A stretch of DNA of 64,000 nt from Rutpela maculata (GCA_936432065.2 OW386289.2:34155372-34219371); one strand, 5' to 3'; positions 1 to 12,170 are shown, counted from the first letter of the stretch. Notes: generated by a model from the letters alone, not told the origin. Program-made: numbers and translations.

Positions 1-312
1 ATATTTCAACAACGCAATTCGCCATGTTTAATTGCTTTTTGCATTACCGGCGTGTGCGGTTAAACTCAATTATGGTACGTATGTCACAAAGGCTTATCAT
101 GGGAGCGTTTTGATTATATTGCGGCGAGTGGTATTCGCATTTTCAATAATATAAAATTGGTCAAAATGCCGGTTGGTAATTTCACTATGTCTGTGTGGCT
201 TATTTCAATTGAGTAAGTGCAAATACTAATTTATTGCTGATGATTACATTCTATGCTTCAAATATTAACAAATCATAAACTTGTATGTGCAAAAACTGAA
301 CACTCCAAATTA
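1..312. other. Unassigned AT-rich flank
   Basis: I see no gene, RNA or repeat here that I can name. It ends at the TA dinucleotide (311-312) that borders the first inverted-repeat element. Confidence 0.5.
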
Positions 313-384
313 CACAGGGTGTAATCAATTTCATGTCATTAAAAAAAACTGGTGGTGAGGAACGACTAAACGAACAAAAAAACC
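313..384 (+). repeat. Left terminal inverted repeat of the DD41D element
   Basis: Pairs with 13466-13533. Matching blocks include the GGGTGTAATCA end, TTTCATGTCATTAAAAAA, CGACTA, and ACAAACAAAAAACCTT with a few mismatches. The left copy has two extra bases at its tip compared with the right copy. Confidence 0.7.
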
Positions 385-957
385 TTATATAACATGGGGG
401 TCAAAAACCCAGTTTTAGAAAAAAAAAATAAACAAGAATTTCGAAAATTTTCAATAGTATTGTTTGAGAACTGCTGGAATGTTGGGATAGGCTTTTATCT
501 TCCCGTATGTCGGCGCCTCTAACCATCAAATACGCTAATTCGGCGTTTTCAAAGTATCGCGCTCCTTTGTTAAGAGCCGCGCGTCGGCGAAGATACAAGT
601 TGACAATCACACTTTTTTTATGGCTTTTTAAAAGTAGGTAAGGTAAGGTCTTTAGCGTTGCGGTAAAGGTGAAAGACGTCGGCGTTTTCTGAGTGCTTAG
701 TAGATCTGAAGAAAACTATACTCCCTCTTGTGCAATATTTTAGCACAGTTTAAAAATATACAGTTGGGTCACTTCCCCTCATTTTTGTCCAAAACCCCCC
801 ACTCATGCTATCGACGCGTGGACTACACTCAGTAGCAACGGTGGTTTGTTGACACCGTGTTTCTAACCTAAACGCAAAATTAGGTTATTATTTTATTTTG
901 AATGCAAATAGTTAGAAACAGTTGTAAAAACCAATACTGACACTGATAGAAAATATC

Positions 958-1636
958 ATTCTGCTCCCTGGTTGTTCAAGCAGTACCTGTGCTAGTGATC
1001 CTTTAATTTTTTCCCGTTTTCCTAAAGTTGAACCAAGGTAAGTTAATCACCAATAATTTTTTTCGTGTTCTTTATCAAATTTTGTATTGAATGGACACTT
1101 TTTCAATAATTGTGCCCAGTACTCGTGTCAGCATTGATAATTTTTGTATCGATTTCTTCTAATTTAGTTAATAAGAGCCAAATAGTAACAGCTACACGTT
1201 TTGCTATTTAAAGACCTGTAGGTAAATAGAAAAGCAAATGTTTCTCATATCAATTTGTAGCCACACTTTTTAGTATTAAAAGAAGAAGTTTTTTACTTTA
1301 AACAGAAAATTTTATAAATGTAGTTTAAATTCATCGATCATATTCAATGATCATGTCGTGAAGTGCATGGTTTGATGTAAATTCTTTGACACATTTGAAA
1401 GCAGTAGTTGTTTGTTGGATAAACTGTGTTACATATATGTACTTATAATTTTATTAATATAATTTAATATTTGCCAGGTTACTTGTGGAAACAATTCGTA
1501 GATAAATCTGAAGATAATAAATACAGTTCAGGAAAATGCTGTGTTCAACAATTTGGGTATACAGTGTGCATTTCAAAAACGAGTATGCAAGACGATTCAT
1601 ATAAAAATGATGCATTACCCTCATTGTTTCGTCTTG
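958..1636 (+). pseudogene. THAP zinc-finger domain relic (two exon-like pieces)
   Basis: Piece 1 (958-1037) reads as a THAP start: a PGCSS block, then a SRFPK block, ending at a consensus donor (AAG|GTAAG at 1038). Piece 2 (1478-1636) follows a CCAG acceptor and ends at GTGAGT. It encodes LWKQF, a CCVQQF block where a THAP domain normally has C-x2-H-F, and finally NDALPSLF, matching the AVPxxF signature that closes THAP domains. The first zinc-ligand Cys needs a one-base shift, the zinc His is replaced by Gln, and the exon phases do not agree, so this is a dead copy. THAP domains bind DNA in P-element and ISL2EU-like transposases as well as host proteins. Its position inside the interrupted mariner element favours a transposon origin. 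Confidence 0.55.
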
Positions 1637-2424
1637 GTGAGTATACCTATTAAATAAATATAAAAATATGATTTGATGTTTTTGATGAGCACGATTATTT
1701 ATTTCATAAATATGTAGTAAAAAATAGAAGAAAATCATTATTCAGTTTGTAAAATATAGTTGTTATAATTTTCGTTTTTTAGAGAATTCATTTGTTCAAA
1801 ATTTGCTATATAAATATAAATAAAAAAGGTGAACTACAATAATTTTTAGATAAAAAATCATTTCGCTTTGTATTCTTATTTTCTATTTGTTAGTTACCTA
1901 CTTAGGAACATATTTTTATTAAAAATAATGTTTTATTTTACAGAATAATCCATACAAAGTAAGGATGACCATCGTCTAATAACCTCAACGTCTCGTTTAG
2001 AAGATATAAGCCATCAAGTGTTGTTTTACTTCAGTAATAGGTACCAACTTGCTTTATCATCACCTGCAATTTGTACTCTCGTCTTTTTTATTGCATTTGT
2101 CACGTATGTAGGTAAATATAAATAGAAATATTTTTAAAATGTGTTATATTCTTAATTTTAATAAAATAGTCGTAATATTTAATTGAAAAAAAAATACAAA
2201 CTCCTGATTGTTAAGTTTCATAATACTTTATATACTTTATGTTTATATTTATTGATGAGGTTTCTCACTGTATTATATTATTATATATCCATCTATTATA
2301 TTTTTCTTACTTATTTGTTAATCATTAGAAAATATAGAAATCTGTTATTAAATAATGTTTATAATATATTTATTGGAAATTTATATGTGATTGTAGTTTT
2401 CAATAGTTATTTATTTAACCCCGC
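1637..2424. other. AT-rich stretch without recognisable genes
   Basis: Probable remnant of the same inserted segment as the THAP relic. The longer open frame at 2183-2545 is low-complexity AT sequence and resembles nothing I know. Confidence 0.4.
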
Positions 2425-2900
2425 TATGAAATATCAAATTTTAAATGCATTTTTGATGTTACGAAATGTCACATTTTTCATAACTGTCAGTTTCCAGTTT
2501 CATTACATAACTAGTGATTTAATGAATTTTTTTTTCCTATTTTAAAGCGGGATTAGATAAAATTTTGTAACGTTATGCAAAAGTAATTTTATTTGGCTCA
2601 TGTAATTTGCAAAACTCGCTCGCTTGTTTTGGCAAATATTACATTCGTCAAATAAAATTAGTCTTTTTATAACTGGTTACGTAAATAACTATTATGTAAC
2701 CAGTTATGAAAATTAATTTTTCATAACGTGTTAAGTACAGAATTTTATCTAATCGCACTTTAAAATAGAAAGGAAATGACAGAAATCAATACGTAAAAAT
2801 TCATTACATCATTAGTTCAGTAATGAAATTGGAAACTGACAATTATGAAAAATGTGACGTTTCATAACGTCAAAAATGCATTTAAAATTTGACATCAAAT
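2425..2900. repeat. Palindromic MITE-like element
   Basis: Left arm (about 2430-2650) and right arm (about 2680-2895) are reverse complements: both contain the AATTTTAAATGCATTTTTGA block, the CATTTTTCATAA...GTCAGTTTCCA block and AATTTTATCTAATCxxxCTTTAAAATAG. A second stem around 2660-2720 repeats TAACTGGTTACGTAA-like sequence. Near 480 bp with no coding capacity; behaves as a non-autonomous foldback/MITE. Confidence 0.75.
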
Positions 2901-3389
2901 ATTTTGAATAAAAATTTATTTACTTATTTAAGAGATGTTTTCTTAACAAATTTTTTAGGTCCCACTCTTAAAAAAAACACTCAGATTTTACTTACTTTAT
3001 TTTATAAATTATTTTGTTAACAGATAATTAATAAAATAACATACCAGCATAAATTTACTTAAATCTCAAAATACATAATTTTTTCCGTGCAAATTATTAA
3101 ATAAATAAAAAATAACTAAGTCTAAAACATTATACATTTATGTTTGTTTGTTTAAAAAGCAAATTCTTATTTAATTTTAATTAACTAGCTATAAATCTAC
3201 GATGTTTAACCTACCATTAAACAAATTTGTGCGATTAAGGTATATTAGGAAAGTAACACAAGGTATCATTACTGTAAGAAGTTACAATTAGAAACTAATA
3301 CAACAGTAAATTTGCTTAATTTTTTTTTTTCAAAAGATACCTATAACATTATTTTGTTATTACTATCAGTACAAAACATGTATTTAAAA
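2901..3389. other. AT-rich stretch, nothing recognised
   Basis: No gene or clear repeat seen. Confidence 0.4.
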
Positions 3390-3704
3390 TCATAGATATG
3401 TCTCATCTTTCTCTTCGATTGCAGGTGGTATGTTCGTTTCTGAATATTTATTTTCTGAGGAATTTTTTGTCGAAACAGCATGATTTAATGATATGTTAAT
3501 TGCTTCTATTATTTTAGTTGAGAAGCATAAAGAATCCTTCTCAATTGAAATATTACTTAAATTGTTCACAATATTCCTATGTACTGTACCATTTAATTCA
3601 ACATTGCAATTTCTTCTATAGGCATATTTTTCCCTAATAAATTTTCTTCATGTCCTCCGATTCCATTCATCATGAACCCAAAATGTCCCAGCGTGCTGAT
3701 AAAT
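3390..3704 (-). pseudogene. Exon-like coding remnant, unknown protein
   Basis: Read on the minus strand, a ATTACAG acceptor at 3705 precedes a frame of about 104 codons with one internal TGA, ending at a TGA (3390-3392). It has protein-like composition: a W-rich start (GTFWVHDEW), a basic block (RKFIREKYAYRRNC), then a Ser/Asn/Glu-rich tail ending in an acidic stretch. I do not recognise the family. The stop after the NRRT block suggests a decayed copy. It lies on the strand opposite to the THAP relic, inside the same interrupted region, so it may be the C-terminal exon of another transposon-borne gene. A host exon is possible but less likely because of the stop. Confidence 0.4.
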
Positions 3705-4017
3705 CTGTAATATATTCCAACAGTAGTATGGAAAAATGAACAATTATATAATTATAATGTTACATAACTAACTAAAAATAGATCTGTTTTGAATTTGACA
3801 AAATACACGAAGGATTATTTAGAGTTTAATAATGAATTTTTGTGAATGTTGCAAATTACCCTCAACTGATTATTAATTTTGAAATGAAGCACCCAAAGCG
3901 AAAGGTTTATCCCTATGCAATATGGTGTACAGACATCGTCAATTAAGTACTTAAGAGGAAACATGTCCACATAAATTGGACCATGAATATCTTGTAGTAC
4001 AGATATGAAATATCGGT

Positions 4018-4195
4018 ATTGTAGTGCAGTGGGCCAAAGCGCATAGGAGAAGAGCACACTTGGCCACACGGTTTATCGTGTACTGGGTTTGATTCCCAGT
4101 TCCGATGCTTGCAATGTTGGTGGGTAATAGCTGTGGACTTGAGAGTTGTGTATATATGTATGTATATGTTTTATGCTTGATACTCAAAAAAATAG
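4018..4195 (+). mobile_element. tRNA-derived SINE-like element
   Basis: The head has Pol III promoter-like boxes: a box A-like TGGGCCAAAGCG near 4028, and a good box B (GGTTTGATTCC, 4086-4096) within a T-arm-like stem CTGGG...CCCAG. The cloverleaf is not intact and a CCA-end tRNA cannot be drawn. A short unrelated tail follows, ending in an A-rich run. This is the usual architecture of an insect SINE, not a working tRNA. Confidence 0.55.
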
Positions 4196-5239
4196 GAAGA
4201 AAATATAAAAAAACACTAGACAAATTAGACTATGAAGCACCGAAATTACCTGGAGAATGAGATACCATAAAAAAAATTCCAGCGGTTGACTCTTTACCAA
4301 AGATGATTTTATGCTACTCCTAATATCTACCAAATTATGGCATAAGTCCATGAGATACTGTTCAAAATAAAGACCAGGGATAAATAATTTTTAAAAACGT
4401 GATGAATTTTGTTGAGCTGCGATTTATCGTATATACTATAGAAAGGGCAAAACATCAATATTTTTTTGGTCAATTTATATGTAAATCTAATTTTAATATT
4501 AATATATAAAATTCTCCCATTACCAGATATTTTTGTACAATACACATACCTGGTCCACATTTCTTATTACTTCCATTATTCTTTAAGTAAGAATTTAGCC
4601 TTCGACGTTATGATATCATGATTTAAACTTCTGTAACAAAAAAAATATTAAGATACGATTTTTTATGTCAAAATAGTGGTTTATTTATTTATCCATTAAT
4701 AATAAAACTACAAGTTCTTAAATTATTTAAGAATAAATTTAATAACTTACCTGGTATAAGCTCAATTTCCAATACAATTTTTAGAGTCCTACGAATTTCA
4801 TTAATATTGTTTGATTCTTGCCTTTATAGTGTACGTTATGTAGCAACATGAGAATGTTTATTGTTTTAAATATTCAAATTATTTGCATTTTGTATTCTGA
4901 TTAATTACGACATAACCAACAAATTTGACAAGCCATAGTGACATTTCACCACAGGTCTAGCACCTCTAGTTGCTTTTAAAATTGGCGCGTTCCCCTACAT
5001 GCGCGTGGACTACACTCACTCGTCCTGGACTAGACATAAAAAACCAAACTAAGGTCCACGGAAGTCCATAATGAAAAAATAGAGTGGGTATACTGTATAT
5101 TCCTCTACTGTGATTTTAGTTTCTGTGGACATTTCGTTAAGTACACACGTCGAGCTCGTTCGTTGTTTTCGTTCTTTTTGAATTTTAGGTCACGTATTTT
5201 CAGTTAAGATTAATTTTATTGACTTACCGTTTAAGTTCT
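4196..5239. other. Unassigned DNA before the DD41D transposase
   Basis: No intact gene seen. A 16-bp direct repeat (GCGTGGACTACACTCA) occurs at 5003-5018 and also at 816-831, bracketing the segment that holds the THAP relic, the MITE, the minus-strand exon and the SINE. Confidence 0.4.
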
Positions 5240-5379
5240 TGATTACGTACAGACAATACTTGTTCGTTCTTTTTGTGTTACTTTTTGGATTTTGGACCAA
5301 GTTTTTATTTTTATTTTCTTTATTGACAACGTTAGTTAATAGTTTAGTGTGGTATTTTAAAACGCAGATTTTGAACGCT

Positions 5380-6473
5380 ATGGGAGATTACACTTTCCCA
5401 GAGCTCGCGGATATGCATTTGATGAATGGAGAATGTCGTGGAAATGCAGCAGCTGCGGAACAGCTTTATCGTTTAAGATTCCCTAATCGACGTCATCCTT
5501 GTGCACGTACATTTGTAAGCATTGCTCAGCGTCTTCGGGAAACAGGCCGTCTCGATGGACATGGAGGAGAACGAGCTCCACAACGCGAAGACAGGGTAAA
5601 TGAAGCGGAGGTTCAAGTTTTGGAACTCGTAGAAGAGGATCCAACTTTAAGCACCCGCGATATCGCGAACCGTGTGGGAGTATCCCATTTTGTGGTGTGG
5701 AGGACTTTGAGAGATATGAAAACCTTATCACTATCAACACACACTATCAACGTGTGCAAGCTCTAGAATCTCAAGATTATGCAGGGCGAATGGAATTTTG
5801 TAGGTGGATTTTGAGAAAACACGCGGCAAATGAGGATTTTTTAAACTTTCTCTGTTTCTCCGATGAGTCGTGTTTTACCAGGAGTGGAGTGTTTAATTTT
5901 AAAAATATGCACTACTGGGCAGACGAAAACCCACATGTAATAAGAAGGGCGCATTTTCAACGACGGTTCAGCGTTAATTTGTGAGCAGGAATGTGCAGTA
6001 ATGAAATAATTGGACCTATAGAATTACCCGCTAGATTAAATGGTGATGTATACTTAAACTTTTTACAACAAACATTGCCAAATTTGTCGGAAGATGTACC
6101 TTTGGCAAGGCGCAGAAGAATGTGGTATATGCATGATGGCGCGCCAGTTCATTTTAGTCTGGCTGTTCGAAAGTTTTTAAACACGGAGTTTCCTCAACGA
6201 TGGATTGGGCGTAACGGACCAGTACCATGGCCTGCTAGGTCACCCGACTTAAATCCGATGGACTTTTATTTTTGGAGCCATCTTAAATCTCTAGTTTACC
6301 GTGATCCAATTGACACTTTGGAACAATTGCAGCAACGTATTTTAATGTGGATAGAAACCATAAAAAATGATCCTAATTTACCAAATGTGTTGAACGGAGT
6401 GCGTATGTCCTTAGTTCGACGTGCCGAAAAGTGTATTGATGCAGACGGAGGCCATTTCGAACAATTTATGTAA
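5380..6473 (+). pseudogene. Tc1/mariner DD41D transposase, frameshifted
   Basis: The N-terminal part (from ATG 5380, MGDYTFPELA) is a DUF4817-type helical domain, followed by an AT-hook-like/HTH region (STRDIANRVGVS). A frameshift near 5712-5745 and a TGA at 5982-5984, where the family has Trp, break the frame. The catalytic part is otherwise complete: first Asp in FSDESCF, second Asp in MHDGAP, and third in SPDLNPMDF. Exactly 41 residues lie between the second and third Asp, so this is a DD41D-type transposase. It would cut and paste DNA at TA sites in the nucleus. At roughly 365 codons it is near full length for Tc1/mariner. A small upstream open stretch (5239-5379) shares the frame but lacks family similarity, so I start at 5380. 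Confidence 0.85.
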
Positions 6474-8214
6474 ATCAAAAATAATTTATTGGTAAGTTCT
6501 AGATTTATTAGTCCAATTAAATAAGTCGGCAAATCAAAATTTTGAGGTAAATACTTGAATTTTTGATATAACTTACTTTGATGTATTAGAACACGATTAA
6601 TGAAAGAAATTTTTTTCTGAACCCCCCGGGAAAGGGTGAAAAAAAAAATAAAGTGTTTTTTCAAAATTACTCAAAATGTGTAAAAGCTAGTAAAAGAAGT
6701 TTCAAACAAAAATTGTAAAGCATGAAATTTTATATAAAAATGATCTCTAGACTTTTTTTGGTATTACTAAAATTAACGGAGTTAGGCTGGTTAGAAATTA
6801 AGGGATGATATGTACAACTTTAAAAAATCATAGCGTGCTGAAAAGTTAATGAATTTAAAAAAAATTTTTTTTCTATTTACTCAGAAAAATATAAACATTC
6901 GTTTCAGAGAAATGGATTTTTTTAAAAATTGTTAATAAAAAAGTTATAAAAATTTTAATTTTTTTATTTTCAATTAAAACCACTTTGAACGGTAAAACGA
7001 TTTTTTTTATACCATTCTGTTCACTATTTAATATATTGAACATTTGCTTTTGAAATTTTTTTTTACCCTTCATTTTCAAGAAGGTATGAATTTATTTACT
7101 TGCTTAGTTTTTTTCCAAACGTAAGACACTGCTCTTGTCACGTCATGATAACTGAAAAGAAATAAAGAATGCATACGATAAAGATAAAATTGTTTCGTAG
7201 CTGCTGCGTTGCCTACAAGACGCGCATGCGTCACATCTATAGGGCATCTGCACGTGACGTCACAGCTAACCTCAAAAATAACTGTTTCTTAAGATTTAAG
7301 AGTATTACGCAGCTATTATTAAAATTTCTGCCTGGTTCCCGTATTTTCAACTAAAATCTAGTTCAGTGTAATGTTTATGAAGTTCTAAACACTTTGTCCT
7401 AATAAAATAGGCCTCTTTTTGTAGGTTGGAAATCTAACCTGTAATTAGCGGTCTATTTCTATTAATCAAGAATATTGAAAAATTATATACGTGAATTTTT
7501 AAATATTTGCTTGGAGCCAGAATCAGCTCCAAGCTAAAAATGCATACACAAACATTAAAAATGAGAATAAACTTGAAAAACTTAAAATTTAAGGTTATGT
7601 TAGGTACATGACGCAGATGCAGACTAGTTTACAAGTTCAAGGCCGTGTTAATGCTTGATAAAGCTCGTAAAAATATTAGTGAGGGCTCATTGAATTCGGA
7701 ATGACGTCTAGAAAAAGTGTAAAAGTTTCACACCCGCACATATACAGTTGCAAAAGTTATAAACAAATGAAGATTGAAAATATAACGAGTTTCGTTTTTT
7801 GCAGATAACTCGAAAACTATTAATATTTAAGAAAATTGAAAGAACGATTCTTAAAGAGGAATGAAATTCCAATAAAAAAGCCGAACTCCCAAAACTCTAT
7901 CTCTCAGCGCTCTGCGCGGCGAACACTAAGCCATTACGATGCTTTCAAATCGGCCGTAATAAGTAAAAATATTTTTTTATGTTGTTAAATATTAATTTAA
8001 AATTTTTTAAAAATTATGGTACTATTTAGACACTTAACGGAACAATATCCCGTTGAAAAAAAATTGTTTCACCGATTTTTCATAAAATGAGCCTATTGTT
8101 AATTAACAAATTTTTTTAGAGTTTACGTTTATATTTCAAGTCGGATAATTGTTAAACAAAAGCCACAAAATTATTTCGCTTCATGGAGACCTTATAAAAA
8201 TTTTTTTGCCATTT

Positions 8215-8815
8215 TATTATAAAATATTGTGATTAAAAATTAAAAAAATGTCTTAAATTTTTTTAAATTGTTTATAATAATGTTTTTTTTTTCATTATTT
8301 AAACAAATTATTAAGAAAAAAATGTATTCTTAAAATTTATTATTTGCAATTCTCTACAAGACGAAAAACAGAAAAATTTCTGTTGTTAATTTATTTGTTT
8401 ATTTACTAAACAATTTGTTATTAACAATCGCCGAATGTTTTTAGATAGAAAAAAAAAACAAAAACAACCGTATACATAAACACGTAAAAAGAAAATATAT
8501 ATAAATAAATTTAACATGTTTATGTATACGGTTGTTTTTGTTATTTTTTTTTTCTATCTAAAAAGAATATAAACACATTCGGCGATTGTTAATAACAAAT
8601 TGTTTATTAAATAAACAAATAAATTAACAACAATTTTTTTTTTATTTCTTCCATCTCGTAGAGAATTGCAAATAATAAAGTTTAAGAATAAATTTTTTTC
8701 TTAATAATTTGTTTAAATAATGAAATAATGGAACAAAATATTATAAACAATTAAAAAAAATTTTAAAGAAAATTTTTTAATTTTTAATCACAATATTTTT
8801 AGGCTATTGTCTATG
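8215..8815. repeat. Palindromic insert in the foldback loop
   Basis: Arms around 8220-8500 and 8515-8805 mirror each other: AACCGTATACATAAACA at 8466 and its complement at 8519, ATTCGGCGATTGTTAATAACAA-type blocks, TCTACAAGACG/CATCTCGTAGAGAATTGC, and ATTGTGATTAAAAATT at both outer ends. Centre near 8508. Confidence 0.8.
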
Positions 8816-8889
8816 TCCAAAAAAAGAGGGTTGAAAGGAACTAAAACCTTATTGGGGTTTTTTTATTGTTTCTTATGTTCAATTGACCC

Positions 8890-9925
8890 CAAAATATGAG
8901 AAAACCGCTGAGTGCTATCATTTAAAGTTTTTAAGATCGAAGTAAAAAGGTCCACTTTTCACATTTTTGAGTTTTACTGGAAAACTATGCATTTTTCCTA
9001 TAAACATGTCAATACAAAAGTCGTAGAGAATTAAATTTCCAATCGAAATGGTACCTTCAGAAGTCAATTTTTTTTTTACAAAAATACGCCCAGAAAACAA
9101 AACAAAAAAAACGGAAAAATGCATTTTTATTTTTATTTTAGCCTGTAACTTTTTTTCGGGTACATTTAGGCATAAATATTCTGCATAAAAAAAGCTGACG
9201 TTTTCCCGTTAATAATAATTTTAACGGTAAAACACCAACTTTTTTATGCAGCAATGTCTATACCTAAATGTACCCGAAAAAAGTTACAGGCTAAAATTTA
9301 AAAAAATAAAAAATTGCATTTTTTCGTTTTTTTTTTGTTTTCTGGGCGTATTTTTGTAAAAAAAAAAATTGACTTCTGAAGGTGCCATTTCGATTGGAAA
9401 TTTAATTCTCAACAACTTTTCTATTGACGTGTTTATAGGAAAAATGCATAATCAGAGAATATTATTTAGGTATTATGCAAATCACAACTTACACACTTTT
9501 TATTTATTATGAAAATACCTACTTTCTGTATATTGTTGCCCTAATCTGGCTACGCTAATATACTAGTTAGGTAAATACTTTAAAACACTCATTATTGGAG
9601 AATCGATTAAAACAACTACTCTTCTAGCTAATACTGACGAAGTATTGAATTACATGATAGGATTCTTAGCATTTAAAGAAAAAAATATATTGAAAATACT
9701 TAAATCATTTATATTTACCTAACTAGTATATTAGCGTGCCCAGATTAGGGCAACAATATACAGAAAGTAGGTATTTTCATAATAAATAAAAGTGTGTAAA
9801 TTGTGATTTGCATAATACCTAAATAATATTCTCTAATCATGATAAAAGTAAATAAATAAAAAAAATTAATTGTAAAAATGCATAGTTTTGGAGCAAAATT
9901 CAAAACAACAATAGGCTCATTTTAT
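8890..9925. repeat. Palindromic insert in the foldback loop, itself interrupted
   Basis: Centre near 9210. TTCGGGTACATTTAGG (9157) mirrors CCTAAATGTACCCGAA (9263), and blocks for TACGCCCAGAAAACAAAA and TTAAATTTCCAATCGAAATGG occur on both arms. The right arm is broken after AAAAATGCAT (9447) by another palindrome and resumes with AAAAATGCATAGTTTT near 9875. Confidence 0.75.
9447..9845. repeat. Innermost palindromic MITE
   Basis: Arms 9450-9580 and 9715-9840 are reverse complements: AATATTATTTAGGTATTATG, the AAAATACCTACTTTCTGTATATTG block, and CTAATATACTAGTTAGGTAAATA. It sits inside the right arm of the 8890-9925 palindrome, making it the younger of the two. Confidence 0.8.
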
Positions 9926-10407
9926 GAAAAATCGGTGAAACATTTTTTTTCCAACGGGACATTGTTCCTTTAAGTGTCTAAATAATACCACAATTTTAAA
10001 TAAATATTTAACAACAAAAAATATTTTACTTATTACGGCCGGTTTCAGAGCATCGTAACGGTTTAGTGTTCGCCGCGCAGAGCTCCTTTTTCAACATTTT
10101 AAATTGAAATTATTAATAATAGACATAGGGTTTCAGGAGTTCGGACTTTTTATTTGAAATTCATTCCTCTTTAAAAACCTTCCTTTAAATTTTCTTAAAT
10201 ATTAATAGTTTTCGAGTTATTTGCAAAAAACGAAACTCGGTATTTTTTCAATCTACATTTGTTTATAACTTTTGCAATTGTTTATATGCGGGTTTGAAAC
10301 TTTTGCACATTTTTCTAGGTGTCATTCCGAATCCAATGAGCCCTCACTCATATTTTCACGAGCTTCATTAAGCATTAACACGGCTTTGAACTTGTGAACT
10401 AGTCTAT

Positions 10408-11526
10408 ATATCTCAATGCAGCGGTGGTGTATGTTTTGGTGAACAAATGCTCCTAAAAATTGTTAACAAATTTGCTTTTATTAATTCTTATTTTAACTTT
10501 TCATAAGATTAATTTAATATAGAATGGATCATACATTTTGTTTTAAGAATTAATTATTTTCTTCTAATTGTTATTATCCATCCATCCAAAAATAAATGTT
10601 TCAATTATTTATTATTTAATTTATCCAATTTTATTTTTTAAACTGTTTATTTTTATTTAGATTAGGAATAGAATAATTAATATCAATGATCTATTTTAAT
10701 GGAAAGTATCGACCATTTTTTTTTAAATATCATTTTTTATTTCATTCAATATTGAAATTAATGATTCTAAAAAAAAATTTGTTGATTAATATATTTCTGT
10801 GTACCTACACAATTTTTAAAATATGTATACAATTATAATAATTTTTATAATAATTTCTTATGGTCTTAAAAAATAATAAATTAAAATAATTGAAATTTTG
10901 TAATTTAAAAAATAAGTAATGTAAATATTTGTAATTGTCATTTTTTTTTAAATTAAGAAGAAAAATTATTTCAATTGTTAATGTGGAAAAAAAATAATTT
11001 TCACTATTGCAAATATTCATTTTTGCAAATAATTTTTACTTCTACATTACGGATTAGTTTATTAATTTAATCGAAAATACATAAAAAAACCATTTTTTGC
11101 AACCTTGGTTAAAATATGCGAATTTCGACTAATTTAAAACGATGTTTCAAACAATTATTTCCAATACTCCAATAATTCGTCTGCAAAATTTTCTCGCAAA
11201 AAAAATTATATTGTGTACTTTATTTTTAATTTATATCAATAATGTCACACAAATAATTCTAAATTTAGTAGAAATCAGCAAGTATTGACAGTAATAATAA
11301 TTTCTTTCATTACAATTCAAAGATTAATTTTAAAAATATTTAGATCACGTAAACAAAATTCCACGTGTCTAATACCTATAACCAAAATGTACATAAAACG
11401 AAGCGTGTACAAGTATGTAGATTTCGCAAAACACTCTTATTATACTTGACCACAATTAAAAATTTTGTTAACAATTTGTAAGAGCATTTATTCACCAAAA
11501 CATTCACAACCGCTGCATTGAGATAT
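10408..11526. repeat. TIR element inserted in the right arm of the foldback
   Basis: Ends ATATCTCAATGCAGCGG (10408) and CCGCTGCATTGAGATAT (11510-11526) are inverted repeats, followed inside by matching ACAAATGCTC/GAGCATTT and AAAATTGTTAACAA blocks. The left arm of the foldback has no counterpart at the equivalent point (near 7623). The interior is AT-rich with no gene. Confidence 0.75.
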
Positions 11527-11911
11527 CGGGCATCTGCATCATGTAACCAACATAACCTTAAATTTTAAGTTTTTCAAGTTTATTCTCATTTTTAATGTTT
11601 GTATACGCATTTTTAGCTTGGAGCCGGTACTGGCTCTAAGCAAATATTTAAAAATTCGCGTAAATAATTTTTCAGTATTGTTGATTAATAGAAATAGACT
11701 GCTAATTACAGGTTAGATTTCCAACCTACAAAAAGAATCCTATTTTATTGGGACAAAGTATTTAGAACTTCATAAACATTACACTGACCTAGATTTTAGT
11801 TGAAAATACGGGAACCAGGCAGAAATTTTAATAATAGTTGCGTAATACTCTTATATCTTAAGAAACACATATTTTTGAGGTTAGTTGTGACGTCACGCGC
11901 GGATGCCCTTA

Positions 11912-12170
11912 CTGCCGTCATAAAGTGAAAAGCCGCATCTAGATATTTGTCATAAATGAGATTCTAATAATATATGAGCACCCAAGAGTTCTGCAGTTAA
12001 AAATATTATTAAAAAATTATAAAGTACAAAAACATAAGTGGATAAAAAGCAGCTACATGATTTTCTTAATTAATATTTACTAGTTGGGAAAAAAACAAAC
12101 GCCTTTCTTATTTTCCTCGCCAACCGACAATTTACAGATGGGCTATTCTCCTTATGACTTATGACGGCAG
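11912..12170. repeat. 259-bp MITE with CTGCCGTCATAA ends
   Basis: Ends CTGCCGTCATAA and TTATGACGGCAG, with TA on each side (11910-11911 and 12171-12172). The left arm of the foldback (near 7226-7236) carries the same flanking sequence without the element, so it serves as an empty site and shows the insertion occurred in a TATA context. Confidence 0.8.

Noticed and set aside
2183..2545. 120-codon Tyr/Leu/Ile-rich open frame
   Set aside because: Composition follows from AT-rich DNA, and its second half runs into the palindromic MITE.
4018..4105. tRNA gene
   Set aside because: Pol III boxes are present but the acceptor and anticodon stems do not form and a SINE-like tail follows.
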